Source: Formosa sp. L2A11 (GTDB taxonomy: Bacteria > Bacteroidota > Bacteroidia > Flavobacteriales > Flavobacteriaceae). Taken from it: a stretch of DNA of 64,000 bases. The notes under the pieces are model-generated. The model had not been told where the DNA came from. It searched no databases and saw only the letters and a program-made list of their open reading frames with translations. Every line of letters begins with the position of its first letter. Position 1 is the first letter of the stretch. Position numbers and translations under genes: made by a program. Shown here piece by piece: positions 35,947 through 45,513 of the stretch. The stretch covers positions 2,852,001 to 2,916,000 of the forward strand of contig NZ_CP047028.1 of the NCBI RefSeq assembly GCF_009796865.1, written 5' to 3'.

Positions 35947-36384
35947 TCATCGTATTTTATCTAATAAATCACTTAATTGAATAGCTTCTGCTTCAGACAA
36001 ATTTTTTAATATATCTTCTCTGTTAGCTTGAGCTATGTCTTGTAATACTTGTAATCCGTTTTCTGTAATTTTAATAAAAACAACTCTTCTATCTGTAGGA
36101 CAAGGTATACGGTCTATTAAATCTTTCGCAAATAATTTATCCATTAAACGCGTTGCATTTGGAGACCGCTCTACCATTCGTTCTTTAATGGTTTGTACTT
36201 TTAATGGTTTGTCTGCTCCTTTTAATATTCTTAAAACATTGTATTGTTGTGACGAAATTTTAAAAGGCTTAAAAAATGAATTCTGATAACTACTAATCCA
36301 ATTTGCAGTATAGATTATATTTAGCATTGCTTTTACTTTATTATTAGGAAAAGTAGAATTAATATCTTTAGAAAAATCTCCCAT
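35947..36384 (-). CDS. MarR-family transcriptional regulator
   Basis: A 145-residue winged-helix protein. The recognition region and wing are visible around 70-100 (MVERSPNATRLMDKLFAKDLIDRIPCPTDRR). MarR dimers usually repress nearby redox or efflux genes and release DNA on binding phenolics or on thiol oxidation. It is the last gene of a DoxX-FMN reductase-MarR operon, so it may regulate its own promoter. One Cys lies in the wing; oxidation sensing is possible but unproven. Confidence 0.87.
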   Translation of the reverse strand: MGDFSKDINSTFPNNKVKAMLNIIYTANWISSYQNSFFKPFKISSQQYNVLRILKGADKPLKVQTIKERMVERSPNATRLMDKLFAKDLIDRIPCPTDRRVVFIKITENGLQVLQDIAQANREDILKNLSEAEAIQLSDLLDKIR

Positions 36385-36424
36385 AGTTTACATATTTATA
36401 CTATTTAGTTATCATTTAAGTTAT

Positions 36425-36955
36425 TTATAAGCTTGCCTCAAATTGCTTTACCACTTTTAATAGTAGTGCATTTAGCTCTGGATTATTTATTTTTTCATCT
36501 GTAAAATTCTCATAAAAAGAAGGTAAAGAAAATGTCCCTTTTATGTTAGCTTCATGACGCGGAAATCTGTCTTTAGCAATTTCTAAAACAGATAGTCCAC
36601 CTCTAGCTCCTGGAGATGTTGCCATTAAAAGCATAGGTTTACCTTGAAATGTTTTAGGATCTACTCTAGACATCCAATCAAATAAATTTTTAAATACCGC
36701 AGTATAAGCTCCATTGTGCTCTGCTAACGAAATTATAATTCCGTCTGTATTCTTTATAGCAGCAACTAAACGTTTTGCTTGCTCTGGTAATCCAGATTCT
36801 GCCTCTACATTTACACTATAAAGTGGGACATTAAAATCGTTTAAATCTAAAATAGTAATTTGTGTATTTTCTACTAAACCAGAAGCATAAGTAGCCAATT
36901 GCTTATTTATAGAATCTTTACTATTGCTTCCTGCAAATGCGATAATGTTTTTCAT
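36425..36955 (-). CDS. NAD(P)H-dependent FMN reductase
   Basis: A 176-residue flavodoxin-like fold enzyme of the NADPH-dependent FMN reductase family. IIAFAGSNSKDSINKQLA at the N-terminus is the FMN phosphate loop, and the LAEHNGAYTAVFKNLFDW segment near 77-94 is the flavin-contacting block. It probably reduces quinones or azo compounds in the cytosol. It lies 1 bp after the DoxX gene and before MarR, forming a redox-stress operon. Confidence 0.85.
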   Translation of the reverse strand: MKNIIAFAGSNSKDSINKQLATYASGLVENTQITILDLNDFNVPLYSVNVEAESGLPEQAKRLVAAIKNTDGIIISLAEHNGAYTAVFKNLFDWMSRVDPKTFQGKPMLLMATSPGARGGLSVLEIAKDRFPRHEANIKGTFSLPSFYENFTDEKINNPELNALLLKVVKQFEASL

Positions 36956-36956
36956 T

Positions 36957-37313
36957 TTAAAGGTGTGTTTTTTTATTAAAAATATAAGATATTATAAGTA
37001 GTACTAATGCTACAAATGCCGTCATTTCTCCTCCATCATTACTCATTATATGTGCAAAAAAAGCTAAAACAAAAGCAAAGAAAAATCCTGAATACGCCCA
37101 CTCTTTTAAAACTTTAAATTTAGGATTCCAAAGGGCAAATACACCTAATAATTTTGCAATTGCATAAGGATAAATTATATAAGCAGGATATCCTAATCCT
37201 ATAAACATTTGTGAAACCATATCGTGTTTAAACAAGTACATGCTCACAGAAAACAATAGTATTAATGTTAACAATCCTGTTGCAACGTAAAAAATAATTT
37301 TATCTCTTTTCAT
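36957..37313 (-). CDS. DoxX-family membrane protein
   Basis: A 118-residue protein with four membrane helices and the DoxX-like LGYPAYIIYPYAIAKLLGVF segment near 38-57. DoxX proteins accompany redox and quinone-detoxification genes. It is the first gene of the operon with FMN reductase and MarR. A -7 element and a candidate operator lie upstream. Confidence 0.8.
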   Translation of the reverse strand: MKRDKIIFYVATGLLTLILLFSVSMYLFKHDMVSQMFIGLGYPAYIIYPYAIAKLLGVFALWNPKFKVLKEWAYSGFFFAFVLAFFAHIMSNDGGEMTAFVALVLLIISYIFNKKTHL

Positions 37314-37336
37314 TTATAATTAATGTTATTTAAATA

Positions 37337-37344
37337 CAAATGTA
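37337..37344 (-). promoter_or_regulatory. candidate -7 element of the DoxX-MarR operon (TACATTTG)
   Basis: Minus-strand TACATTTG, 23 bp before the DoxX ATG. The inverted repeat at 37364-37378 lies upstream in the -33 region. Confidence 0.4.
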
Positions 37345-37363
37345 CAATAAATAATATTTACCT

Positions 37364-37378
37364 AGGAATATATTTCCT
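37364..37378. promoter_or_regulatory. candidate MarR operator AGGAA-N5-TTCCT
   Basis: An inverted repeat placed about 20 bp upstream of the DoxX -7 element, where MarR binding would block the promoter. It also lies 80 bp before the divergent carboxyltransferase gene. Confidence 0.35.
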
Positions 37379-37457
37379 TGTATTATAAATCAGCTTTACG
37401 AATTTTTAATAGATATTTTAAACTTTCGTACTTTTACACCAAATTCATTTCTTCTAC

Positions 37458-39086
37458 ATGGACATTAACTTCAATAAAAACGAAGATTACAATAAGCTTT
37501 TAGTATCAGATCTTCGAAAAAGATTTGCAAAAGTAAGCCTTGGCGGCGGATTAAAACGCATAGAGAAACTACACAGTAAAGGCAAACTTACAGCTAGAGA
37601 ACGCATTGATTATTTATTAGATTCTAAATCTAAAAGTATTGAAATCGGAACATTTGCAGGAGAAGACATGTATACAGAGCATGGCGGATGCCCTTCTGGA
37701 GGTGTCGTTGTAAAAATGGGGTATGTTAGCGGCAAACAATGTATTGTGGTTGCTAATGATGCTACAGTAAAAGCCGGAGCTTGGTTTCCTATTACAGGAA
37801 AAAAGAATTTACGAGCTCAAGAAATTTCTATAGAAAACAAATTACCTATTATTTATTTAGTAGATAGTGCAGGTGTGTATTTACCACTTCAAGACGAAAT
37901 TTTTCCAGATAAAGAACATTTTGGTCGCATATTTAGAAATAATGCGATTATGAGCAGTATGGGAATTACACAAATCTCTGCTGTTATGGGAAGTTGTGTT
38001 GCTGGTGGTGCATATTTACCAATTATGAGTGACGAAGCTTTAATTGTAGATAAAACAGCTAGTATTTTTCTTGCTGGAAGTTATTTAGTAAAAGCTGCTA
38101 TTGGAGAATCTATAGATAATGAAACTTTAGGCGGAGCAACAACACATTGCGAAATTAGTGGAGTAACAGATTATAAAGCTAAAGATGATAAAGATGCTCT
38201 AGATAAAATTAAGTTTATTATAGATAAAATTGGCGATTATGATACGGCTGGATTTAATCGTGTAGATGCTAAAAAACCAAAAGAAAACCCTCAAGATATT
38301 TACGGTATTCTGCCTAAAAACAGATCCGATCAATACGATATGAAAGAGATCATTAAACGCTTGGTTGATGATTCTAAATTTGAAGAATATAAAGAAGGCT
38401 TTGGTAAGACAATAATTACGGCTTATGCAAGAATAGATGGTTGGGCTGTTGGAATTGTAGCAAATCAACGTCAGTTAGTGAAAACAAAACAAGGGGAAAT
38501 GCAATTTGGAGGTGTTATTTATAATGATAGCGCAGACAAAGCCACACGTTTTATAGCCAATTGTAATCAGAAAAAAATTCCATTAGTCTTTCTACAAGAT
38601 GTTACTGGTTTTATGGTAGGTTCTAAATCAGAACATGGTGGCATTATAAAAGATGGTGCTAAAATGGTAAATGCAGTAAGCAATTCTGTTGTGCCTAAAT
38701 TCACTATTATTATAGGGAATAGTTATGGTGCCGGAAATTATGCCATGTGCGGAAAAGCATATGACCCAAGATTAATAGTCGCTTGGCCAAGTGCAGAACT
38801 TGCCGTAATGAGCGGGAACTCTGCAGCAAAAGTATTATTGCAAATAGAAACAGCATCATTAAAAGCAAAAGGAGAAACTATTACTCCTGAAAAAGAAGCA
38901 GAATTATTTAATAAAATCAAATCAAAATACGACAAACAAGTGTCTCCTTTTTATGCGGCTTCTCGACTTTGGACAGATGGTATTATCGATCCTCTAGACA
39001 CCAGAACTTGGGTTTCTATGGGTATAGAAGCGGCAAACCATGCGCCTATTGAAAAGAAATTTAATATGGGAATTTTACAAGTATAA
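37458..39086 (+). CDS. acyl-CoA carboxyltransferase, methylcrotonyl-CoA carboxylase beta type
   Basis: A 542-residue carboxyltransferase with both crotonase halves. The motifs GGCPSGGVV near 76, GSCVAGGAYLPIMSDEA near 178 and NSYGAGNYAMCGKAYDPR near 422 fit MCC/geranyl-CoA carboxylase beta rather than PccB. In leucine breakdown it would carboxylate 3-methylcrotonyl-CoA. It has no adjacent biotin-containing subunit, so it would need the subunits at 5710-7656 or others outside this window. Confidence 0.85.
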   Translation: MDINFNKNEDYNKLLVSDLRKRFAKVSLGGGLKRIEKLHSKGKLTARERIDYLLDSKSKSIEIGTFAGEDMYTEHGGCPSGGVVVKMGYVSGKQCIVVANDATVKAGAWFPITGKKNLRAQEISIENKLPIIYLVDSAGVYLPLQDEIFPDKEHFGRIFRNNAIMSSMGITQISAVMGSCVAGGAYLPIMSDEALIVDKTASIFLAGSYLVKAAIGESIDNETLGGATTHCEISGVTDYKAKDDKDALDKIKFIIDKIGDYDTAGFNRVDAKKPKENPQDIYGILPKNRSDQYDMKEIIKRLVDDSKFEEYKEGFGKTIITAYARIDGWAVGIVANQRQLVKTKQGEMQFGGVIYNDSADKATRFIANCNQKKIPLVFLQDVTGFMVGSKSEHGGIIKDGAKMVNAVSNSVVPKFTIIIGNSYGAGNYAMCGKAYDPRLIVAWPSAELAVMSGNSAAKVLLQIETASLKAKGETITPEKEAELFNKIKSKYDKQVSPFYAASRLWTDGIIDPLDTRTWVSMGIEAANHAPIEKKFNMGILQV

Positions 39087-39131
39087 TAAGTACACAACTT
39101 TAAATTACACAACAACAATTATAAATTTATT

Positions 39132-40361
39132 ATGAAAAAAACAACGAACTTATTGCTTGCGGTTCTAATGATTTTTGCATTTTCCGAAAGCTGTAACGCC
39201 CAATTATGGAAAAAACTGAAACAAAAAGCAGAAGATGCTATTGTAAAAAGTGCTGAAAAGGAAATAGACAAAACAGTAAACGGAGATGATAGCCCGTCTA
39301 GCAATGAAGATGAAGATAACAATGAAAGTGTTGAGAATAATGATGAGAACACCAACAATACAGTAAAAAAACAGAACAGTTTGGACACTCCAGAATTGTG
39401 GAGAGATTATCGCTATGTTCCTGGAGAAGATGTTATTTTTTACGATGATTTAAAATCTGAACAGGTTGGAGAATTTCCTTCTCGTTGGGACTTAGTTGAA
39501 GGTGCTGCAGAAGTCGCAAAAATTAATGGTGAAAAGGCAATTATATTACTTGCTAAAAATCAAAACACAATTACCCCTTTATTTAACTCTAAAGACTATT
39601 TAGGTGATGAATTTACAATAGAATATGATATTTTAATTCCTGATTTTGACGATTTACAAATTTGGTATACAAAACATGATCTGTTTTTTAATACCACTCT
39701 TAGAAACGAAGACGTAGAAATGGAAATAACAGCAAAACATAATATAAATGGTCATGTTTCTAATTCACATTTTAAAATTGAAACGACTTCTGTTGGAACA
39801 CAAAATGCTTGGCACCACATAGCCATATCTTACTATAAAGGAAAATTTAAATTGTATTACGACTCTAAAAGAATTAGTAACATCCCTAATTTAGGATTAG
39901 ATCCAACCGTTTTTGGTATAGGTTTACTTTGTCATTCTCATGCTGAAAATCAACCTTATTTAGCTGTAAAAAACTTTAGAATTGCTCATGGAGGCGGAGA
40001 AATGTATAATAGAATTGTTGCAGATGGAAAATATGTAACTAATGGTATTGTTTTTGACAGCGGTAAATCTGTAATAAAAGATACCTCTCTAGGAATTATT
40101 AACCAAATGGTGAGTATTTTACAAGACAATGCAGATTGGAAATTTGACATTATAGGCTATACAGATAGCGATGGTACAAACGCAAATAATTTAATACTAT
40201 CTAAAGATAGAGCAAATGCTGTAAAAGACGCCATTGTAGATCAAGGTATAAAAGCAGATAGATTAAATGTTATTGGTAAAGGAGAATCTGACCCTTTAAA
40301 CACCAATAGTACACCAGAAGAAAAAGCAAATAACAGACGTGTAGCTTTTGTTAAAAAGTAA
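39132..40361 (+). CDS. OmpA-family protein with concanavalin-like domain
   Basis: A 409-residue exported protein. Signal peptide about 1-23 (ending CNA). Then an acidic Asp/Glu/Asn-rich, low-complexity stretch (about 52-80). Residues about 95-285 look like a jelly-roll/LamG-type domain. The C-terminal OmpA domain has GYTDSDGTNANNLILSKDR near 342-360. It probably binds peptidoglycan with its C-terminus and a glycan or protein partner with the middle domain. Neighbours give no clue. Confidence 0.8.
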   Translation: MKKTTNLLLAVLMIFAFSESCNAQLWKKLKQKAEDAIVKSAEKEIDKTVNGDDSPSSNEDEDNNESVENNDENTNNTVKKQNSLDTPELWRDYRYVPGEDVIFYDDLKSEQVGEFPSRWDLVEGAAEVAKINGEKAIILLAKNQNTITPLFNSKDYLGDEFTIEYDILIPDFDDLQIWYTKHDLFFNTTLRNEDVEMEITAKHNINGHVSNSHFKIETTSVGTQNAWHHIAISYYKGKFKLYYDSKRISNIPNLGLDPTVFGIGLLCHSHAENQPYLAVKNFRIAHGGGEMYNRIVADGKYVTNGIVFDSGKSVIKDTSLGIINQMVSILQDNADWKFDIIGYTDSDGTNANNLILSKDRANAVKDAIVDQGIKADRLNVIGKGESDPLNTNSTPEEKANNRRVAFVKK

Positions 40362-40385
40362 ATATTAGTCTTAGAAATAGACATT

Positions 40386-40432
40386 AAAAAGCCACTAATT
40401 CACAATTATTATTCGTGAATTAGTGGCTTTTT
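40386..40432. terminator. bidirectional intrinsic terminator
   Basis: An 18-bp perfect stem (AAAAAGCCACTAATTCAC and complement) with an 11-nt loop between the convergent OmpA and menE genes. Confidence 0.9.
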
Positions 40433-40452
40433 TGTTTTGTATAAACAACTGC

Positions 40453-41531
40453 TTATTTAAGCAATTCTAATGTTTTTTTACGTTGTATTTTTCTGTTTGG
40501 TGTTTCTATAAACTTCTTAATAAAATAAACTTCTTTAGGAATTTCATTCTTTTTAAGTTCTTTATATATTTTAGAATCTATTGGTTTTTCTTCACCTTCA
40601 ATAACCAAAATTAAGCGTTCTCCTAGTTTTTCATCGGCTTGACCAGCTACAAAGAAACGTTCAGAGATTCCGCCTGTTAAATGCTTTTCAATTTGTTCTG
40701 CAAATAATTTTAAACCTCCAGAATTAATCACATTATCAATTCTACCAATTAATTTAAATTCATTCTCAGAATGCATAATTGCAACATCATTAGTTTGAAA
40801 AGCACCATTAAATAAATAATCGGCTTCAAGTACTAAACAATCCTGATCGTTTGTAGATACTTTTACATTAGGCATTGCCTTATAAAAATCTGATTTATTA
40901 GGACCATTTAAGGCTCTATAAGCAATATGACTTACTGTTTCTGTCATTCCATACGTAGAGTAACATTGTGTATCTATACCCTGAATATCTTCTAGTAATT
41001 TATGAGACGCAGCTCCTCCAATAATTAAAGCTTTAAAATGGTGTAGTTTTGAAAGTAAATTTTCTGCTTGCAACGGGATCATTGCAGAGAAATCGTATGT
41101 TTTATCTAAATCGAATACTGGATTTATTTTTGGTGGCACCACATCTAGTTCTAAACCTAAAATCATAGCACGCACCAACATCATTCTACCAGAAATAAAG
41201 AGTTAAAAGGTAAACAGTGTAATAAGCTATCTCCAGGACGTAAATTAAATGCATTTCCTGTAGCAATAGCAGAACTAACCATAGCTTGTTTTTTAATCCT
41301 TATCATTTTAGGGGCTCCAATAGATCCCGAAGTTTGCACTTCTACATAATCGTTTTTATCTAACCATGCTTGTAAAAAATCTCCTAATGTTTTTTGGTGA
41401 GGCTCTCCTTCTTTAATAAAACAATACGCAACTTCGCTTAACGATTCAGAATCATAATAACGTCCATTCAGTTTAAATTTTAAATGAATTTTATCATATG
41501 TTGGTATTTTAGTTTCTACTTCTGTTATCAT
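40453..41531 (-). pseudogene. menE: o-succinylbenzoate-CoA ligase, frameshifted
   Basis: Two adjacent frames together make one AMP-forming ligase. The first (41181-41531, 116 aa) has the QTSGSIGAPK P-loop and ends LLHCLPFNSLFLVE. The second (40453-41184, 243 aa) resumes MMLVRAMILGLELD and has YSTYGMTETVSH. The break fits an extra CT (AGAG at 41199-41202 on the plus strand): removing two bases gives LPFNFISGRMMLVR. The two parts overlap by four bases (ATGA), so coupled translation of a split enzyme is formally possible. MenE is normally needed for menaquinone, so a consensus error is a serious alternative. Confidence 0.8.
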
Positions 41532-41568
41532 GATAAATGGTATTTATAGTAATTTAATTAAGTTTTTT

Positions 41569-42552
41569 TTAGTCTTCATTTAGAGCAGAATCTGCAATTC
41601 CTTCAAGAATAGGTTCTGGTATGGGCGGAAATACACGTCCCGTTAATTTATCTTTCCAATCTGTCCACTTATATTTCTTTGAAAAGATAAAAAGTAAAAT
41701 TGGAAAAACGACAAACACAGGAATAAAAATTTCTACTAAACTTGCTTTTCCTGGCTCAGAAATATCTTTAAAAATAGAATATGTTTGAAGCGCACTCCAA
41801 TCAGACGTTACTAGTAATGCAGTAAAGAAATTATTCGCGGCATGAAAACCTAGCGACAACTCCATGCCTTCGTCCATTAGCGTTAAAATTCCTAAAAACA
41901 AACCGGTACCTATATAATACACCATTATGGTATATCCTAATTTCTCTACTTCTGGATTCGCAATATGCAAGCCTCCAAAAATTAAAGAAGTTATAATTAA
42001 AGGTACGAGTTTAGATTTTGAAATCACACAATACCTTGCATTAAGTAGCCTCTAAAAATATACTCTTCGAAACTGGTCTGGATTGGCACTAAAATAACTG
42101 CTATTACAAAAAGTATTAAGAATTTATCTAATTGAAAATTAAACATATATTCTTCCGGAGAAATACCATAATCTACTAAAATAAATAGAGAAGATACCAC
42201 GCCCCAAAGTACAAACGAGAACATAATACGTTTCCAATCTATAGTAGCTCGCGTTGTTGTTAATTTTAATAAAGGTAATTTATGAATAAACTTTACTGCC
42301 ACAAATAGGCAAATTAATCCGCCTAAAAAGGGTAACATTACAAATACTAAATTTAAATTAGAATCAAACAATCCCATTAAATAATTAGTATCTCCCATTT
42401 TATCTAAATCTACACCGCCTTGTAGTGTTTTAAGATTAATCGCTATTGCATGTGGTGCAGAAAAAACAAGCACGCCTATAAATACAATAAGTACACCAAC
42501 TATGTATCTCCAACCAATCTGTTAATCCTTTATATGCTTGACTTATATACAT
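41569..42552 (-). pseudogene. CPBP intramembrane protease, two frameshifts
   Basis: A multi-pass Abi/CPBP glutamic protease-like gene split in three frames. From the ATG at 42552 it reads MYISQAYKGLTDW and then shifts where TGGTTGG (42510-42516) carries an extra base. The middle part (42024-42473) contains EEYIFRG and ends YLMQGIV. A lost base near 42028-42030 (GGT to GT) breaks it before VISKSKLVPLIIT and HIANPEV (41569-42027). Repairing both gives one protein of about 327 residues. It begins 7 bp after menC. The family often sits in flavobacterial men clusters. Confidence 0.75.
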
Positions 42553-42559
42553 GTTTTAT

Positions 42560-43597
42560 TTATAAATTATAGTTCCAATTTGTGTTAATATTATATTGTA
42601 AAGTTCCGTTTATCACTTCTAAAGGCGAATCAAAATTATTGGTATATAAACCTCCCGTTCCTAAACCTTGAGGCAAACTACTATTAAGCATATACGTGTA
42701 TTGTGCTATAGCATTTAAACCTACATTACTTTCTAAAGCACTTGTAATCCACCAACCAATATTTTTATTTTCTGCCAATGAAATCCAAGAATCACTTCCC
42801 TGAAAACCACCAACTAAACTTGGTTTTAAAATAATGTATTGCGGATTTATCTGGTTTAAAAGCGCTTCTTTATCTGCTTGATTAAACACACCAATTAATT
42901 CTTCGTCTAAAGCAATTGGTAAAGGTGTAGATTGGCATAAACGCATCATTTCTTCTAATTGACCAGCTTTTATGGGCTGTTCTATAGAGTGTAAATTAAA
43001 ATCTGATAATATTTTTAGTTTTTCTAAAGCTTCTTTGGGTTTAAAAGCGCCATTAGCATCTACGCGTAGTTCTATTTCTGAAGCAGAAAATTCATTCCGA
43101 ATGGATTTTAGTAAATCTACTTCCGTTTGAAAATCTATAGCTCCAATTTTCATTTTAATGCAATTAAAACCAGCTTCCAGTTTATCCTTAATTTGAGACT
43201 TCATGAAGGTTTCGCTTCCCATCCAAATTAAACCATTAATAGGAATGGCATCTGTGCTTGCTGTAAATTTTGAAGGGAATAATGTAAAAGGATTTTCGCC
43301 TGCTAACGATTTAAACGCCATTTCCAATCCAAATTGAATACTAGGAAATTCAATTAACGCTATTAACAACCTGTTTAAGCCTAAATTAATATTCTGGCAA
43401 ACCCATTGTAGTTTTTCTTCGTAATCGGGTCTATCGTCGGCAGATAAACCTCTAAAAACGCCACACTCTCCTACTCCTTTTTTTCCGTGTTCTACTAAAT
43501 GAATAAACCAAGTTTCCTTGGTTGTAAGCATACCTCTAGACGTTCCGCTAGGGTTTTTAAAATTTAAAATGTATTTGTAATACGTTGCTGAAATCAT
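42560..43597 (-). CDS. menC: o-succinylbenzoate synthase
   Basis: A 345-residue enolase-superfamily enzyme that dehydrates SHCHC to o-succinylbenzoate. The KxK-type motif is visible as CIKMKIG near 146, metal ligands in RVDANGAF near 178, and Glu and Asp in SIEQPIK and IALDEELIG further on. It heads the menC-CPBP-menE transcription block, 125 bp downstream of the MBL gene. Confidence 0.9.
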   Translation of the reverse strand: MISATYYKYILNFKNPSGTSRGMLTTKETWFIHLVEHGKKGVGECGVFRGLSADDRPDYEEKLQWVCQNINLGLNRLLIALIEFPSIQFGLEMAFKSLAGENPFTLFPSKFTASTDAIPINGLIWMGSETFMKSQIKDKLEAGFNCIKMKIGAIDFQTEVDLLKSIRNEFSASEIELRVDANGAFKPKEALEKLKILSDFNLHSIEQPIKAGQLEEMMRLCQSTPLPIALDEELIGVFNQADKEALLNQINPQYIILKPSLVGGFQGSDSWISLAENKNIGWWITSALESNVGLNAIAQYTYMLNSSLPQGLGTGGLYTNNFDSPLEVINGTLQYNINTNWNYNL

Positions 43598-43664
43598 ATG
43601 CTCAAAAATAGTTAATTATTTTCTCAATTCAGGTAACAACAACGTGCTAAAAAGTCATAAAAAA

Positions 43665-43698
43665 GCCTTAAAAAATTCTAAAACAAATCTTTTAAGGC
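43665..43698 (-). terminator. terminator of the MBL hydrolase gene
   Basis: GCCTTAAAA/TTTTAAGGC stem of 9 bp with a 16-nt loop; on the minus strand a T tract follows. It separates the MBL gene from menC. Confidence 0.6.
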
Positions 43699-43722
43699 CC
43701 TTATAATATCTTTAAAAAAGAG

Positions 43723-44400
43723 TTACAATTCTATACTCTCTCCGATTTCTAGAAGCATTAAATCTTTGTCTTTATCGAAAAACTTGCGTTTAGCTTCTTC
43801 ATGATCTATTTCAATATAGCCAAATGTATCAAAATGATATCCTAGAATTTTATCGCATGCTACAAAATCACTAGCTATAAGTGCATCATCTATTCCCATT
43901 GTAAAATTATCTCCTATAGGTAGAATTGCTAAGTCTAATTTTGTTTGCTTCGGGATTAGCTTCATATCGTAGGTTAAAGCAGTGTCTCCAGCAATATATA
44001 TGTTTTTACGTTCGCCTTCTATTACAAATCCGCCTGGATTACCACCGTTAGAACCATCTGCAAAACTAGAAGAATGTATAGCGTTTACATATTTAACGGT
44101 TCCGAATTCGAAATCCCATTTACCACCATGATTCATTGGGTGACCTTCTAAACCTTTGTTACTGTAATACGATACAATTTCGGCATTAGATATAATGACG
44201 GCATTAGTACGCTTTGCAATAGCCTCTACATCTGCCACATGGTCTTCATGTGCATGCGTTAATAAAATATAATCTGCTTTAAGCGCTTCTATGTCTATGT
44301 GCGATGCTTTTTCATTTGGAGAAATAAAAGGATCTATCAAAATGGATACATCATCTACTTCTATTCCCAAACTAGCATGACCGTAAAATGTAATTTTCAT
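43723..44400 (-). CDS. metal-dependent hydrolase, UlaG-like MBL fold
   Basis: A 225-residue cytosolic metallo-beta-lactamase fold protein. The metal motif LTHAHEDHVAD is near 49-59, with further ligands in HSSSFADG near 112 and GDTALT near 138. It resembles the UPF0173 group. It lies inside the men cluster, between menA and menC, but is separated by terminators on both sides. A role in menaquinone synthesis is not known. Confidence 0.85.
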   Translation of the reverse strand: MKITFYGHASLGIEVDDVSILIDPFISPNEKASHIDIEALKADYILLTHAHEDHVADVEAIAKRTNAVIISNAEIVSYYSNKGLEGHPMNHGGKWDFEFGTVKYVNAIHSSSFADGSNGGNPGGFVIEGERKNIYIAGDTALTYDMKLIPKQTKLDLAILPIGDNFTMGIDDALIASDFVACDKILGYHFDTFGYIEIDHEEAKRKFFDKDKDLMLLEIGESIEL

Positions 44401-44424
44401 AAGTAATAATTTAAAAATTAAATT

Positions 44425-44465
44425 AAAAAAACTCAGACATATCTAAAATTTGTCTGAGTTTTTTT
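44425..44465 (-). terminator. terminator of the menB-menA operon
   Basis: A 15-bp stem (arm AAAAAAACTCAGACA) with an 11-nt loop, with T tract on the minus strand, 137 bp after the menA stop and just before the MBL gene. Confidence 0.75.
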
Positions 44466-44601
44466 GTCCCCAAAAATAAAGTTAATTTAAGCTTACTATT
44501 GATAAAAAATATCAACAACATAAAAGTACAAAATAAAATAATGCGTGCTTCTTATAAGTTTCTAACTTAACTTTTTTTAACACTCTTAAAGGGGGATTAT
44601 A

Positions 44602-45504
44602 TTATAATACATATCCTAATCCTAATAATAATGACAAGAAAAACGTACTTAAAGCAAGTTTCTTTAATTCTGGATCTAAGTCTTTAGGTATATCGTTTTT
44701 ATACACCGTAATAAGGTGTTTTGTTAACGGAATAAATACAACAAGAAACATTAAATTTAAAGGCGATGAGTAATATATAATTCCAAATACAGCCATTATA
44801 ACCATAGCGCCTCCAACTAGAAAGTAATGATAGTATTTAGCCTTTTTAGAACCCAATTTTACGACTAACGTATTTTTATTAGATTTTGCATCTGATAAAA
44901 TATCGCGCATATTATTCAAATTTAAAACACCCGAACTTAACATCCCTACAGCAATTGCAGGCAAAAAAACAATGTAATCTATTTGTTTAATAAAAAGCAC
45001 ATAAGAACCTATTACACTGACTAATCCGAAAAATATAAAAACAAACACATCACCTAGTCCTTTATATCCATAAGCAGAGTTTCCAACAGTGTATTTTATA
45101 GCTGCTACTACACAAGCAATACCTAAAACAAAGAAGAAAATTGACATAAAAAAGTTTGCAGCTCCAAAAGAAACCCAAATTAAAGTTATAGCAAAAACAA
45201 GAGCAATAACTACATTTAACTTAATTGCAGATAACATTTGCTTAGCTGTAATATCTCCGCTTTGAAGAGCTCGCATTGGCCCAATACGATCTATATTATC
45301 GGTTCCTTTTACACCGTCTCCATAATCGTTTGCTAGGTTAGATAAAATTTGTAAACTTAATGTAGTGAGTATGGCTAAAGCAAAAATTAACGGATTAAAA
45401 AAACCACTAAATGCCGCTAAACAGCCTCCCACAATAATACCGGAAATAGATAACGGCAAGGTACGTAAACGCATAGCCGAAATCCATTTTGAAAAATTAT
45501 TCAT
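44602..45504 (-). CDS. menA: 1,4-dihydroxy-2-naphthoate polyprenyltransferase
   Basis: A 300-residue UbiA-family membrane prenyltransferase with about nine helices. The first Asp-rich motif is in NLANDYGDGVKGTDN near 60-74 and the second in NNMRDILSDAKSNK near 197-210. It attaches the polyprenyl tail to DHNA, giving demethylmenaquinone. It is 9 bp downstream of menB. Confidence 0.92.
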   Translation of the reverse strand: MNNFSKWISAMRLRTLPLSISGIIVGGCLAAFSGFFNPLIFALAILTTLSLQILSNLANDYGDGVKGTDNIDRIGPMRALQSGDITAKQMLSAIKLNVVIALVFAITLIWVSFGAANFFMSIFFFVLGIACVVAAIKYTVGNSAYGYKGLGDVFVFIFFGLVSVIGSYVLFIKQIDYIVFLPAIAVGMLSSGVLNLNNMRDILSDAKSNKNTLVVKLGSKKAKYYHYFLVGGAMVIMAVFGIIYYSSPLNLMFLVVFIPLTKHLITVYKNDIPKDLDPELKKLALSTFFLSLLLGLGYVL

Positions 45505-45513
45505 AGTTAGCTA

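Noticed and set aside
42024-42473. Two separate novel small membrane proteins (41569-42027 and 42024-42473)
   Set aside because: Joined in the right phase they form one CPBP protease with its EExxxRG and HxxN-type blocks; a frameshift explains them better.
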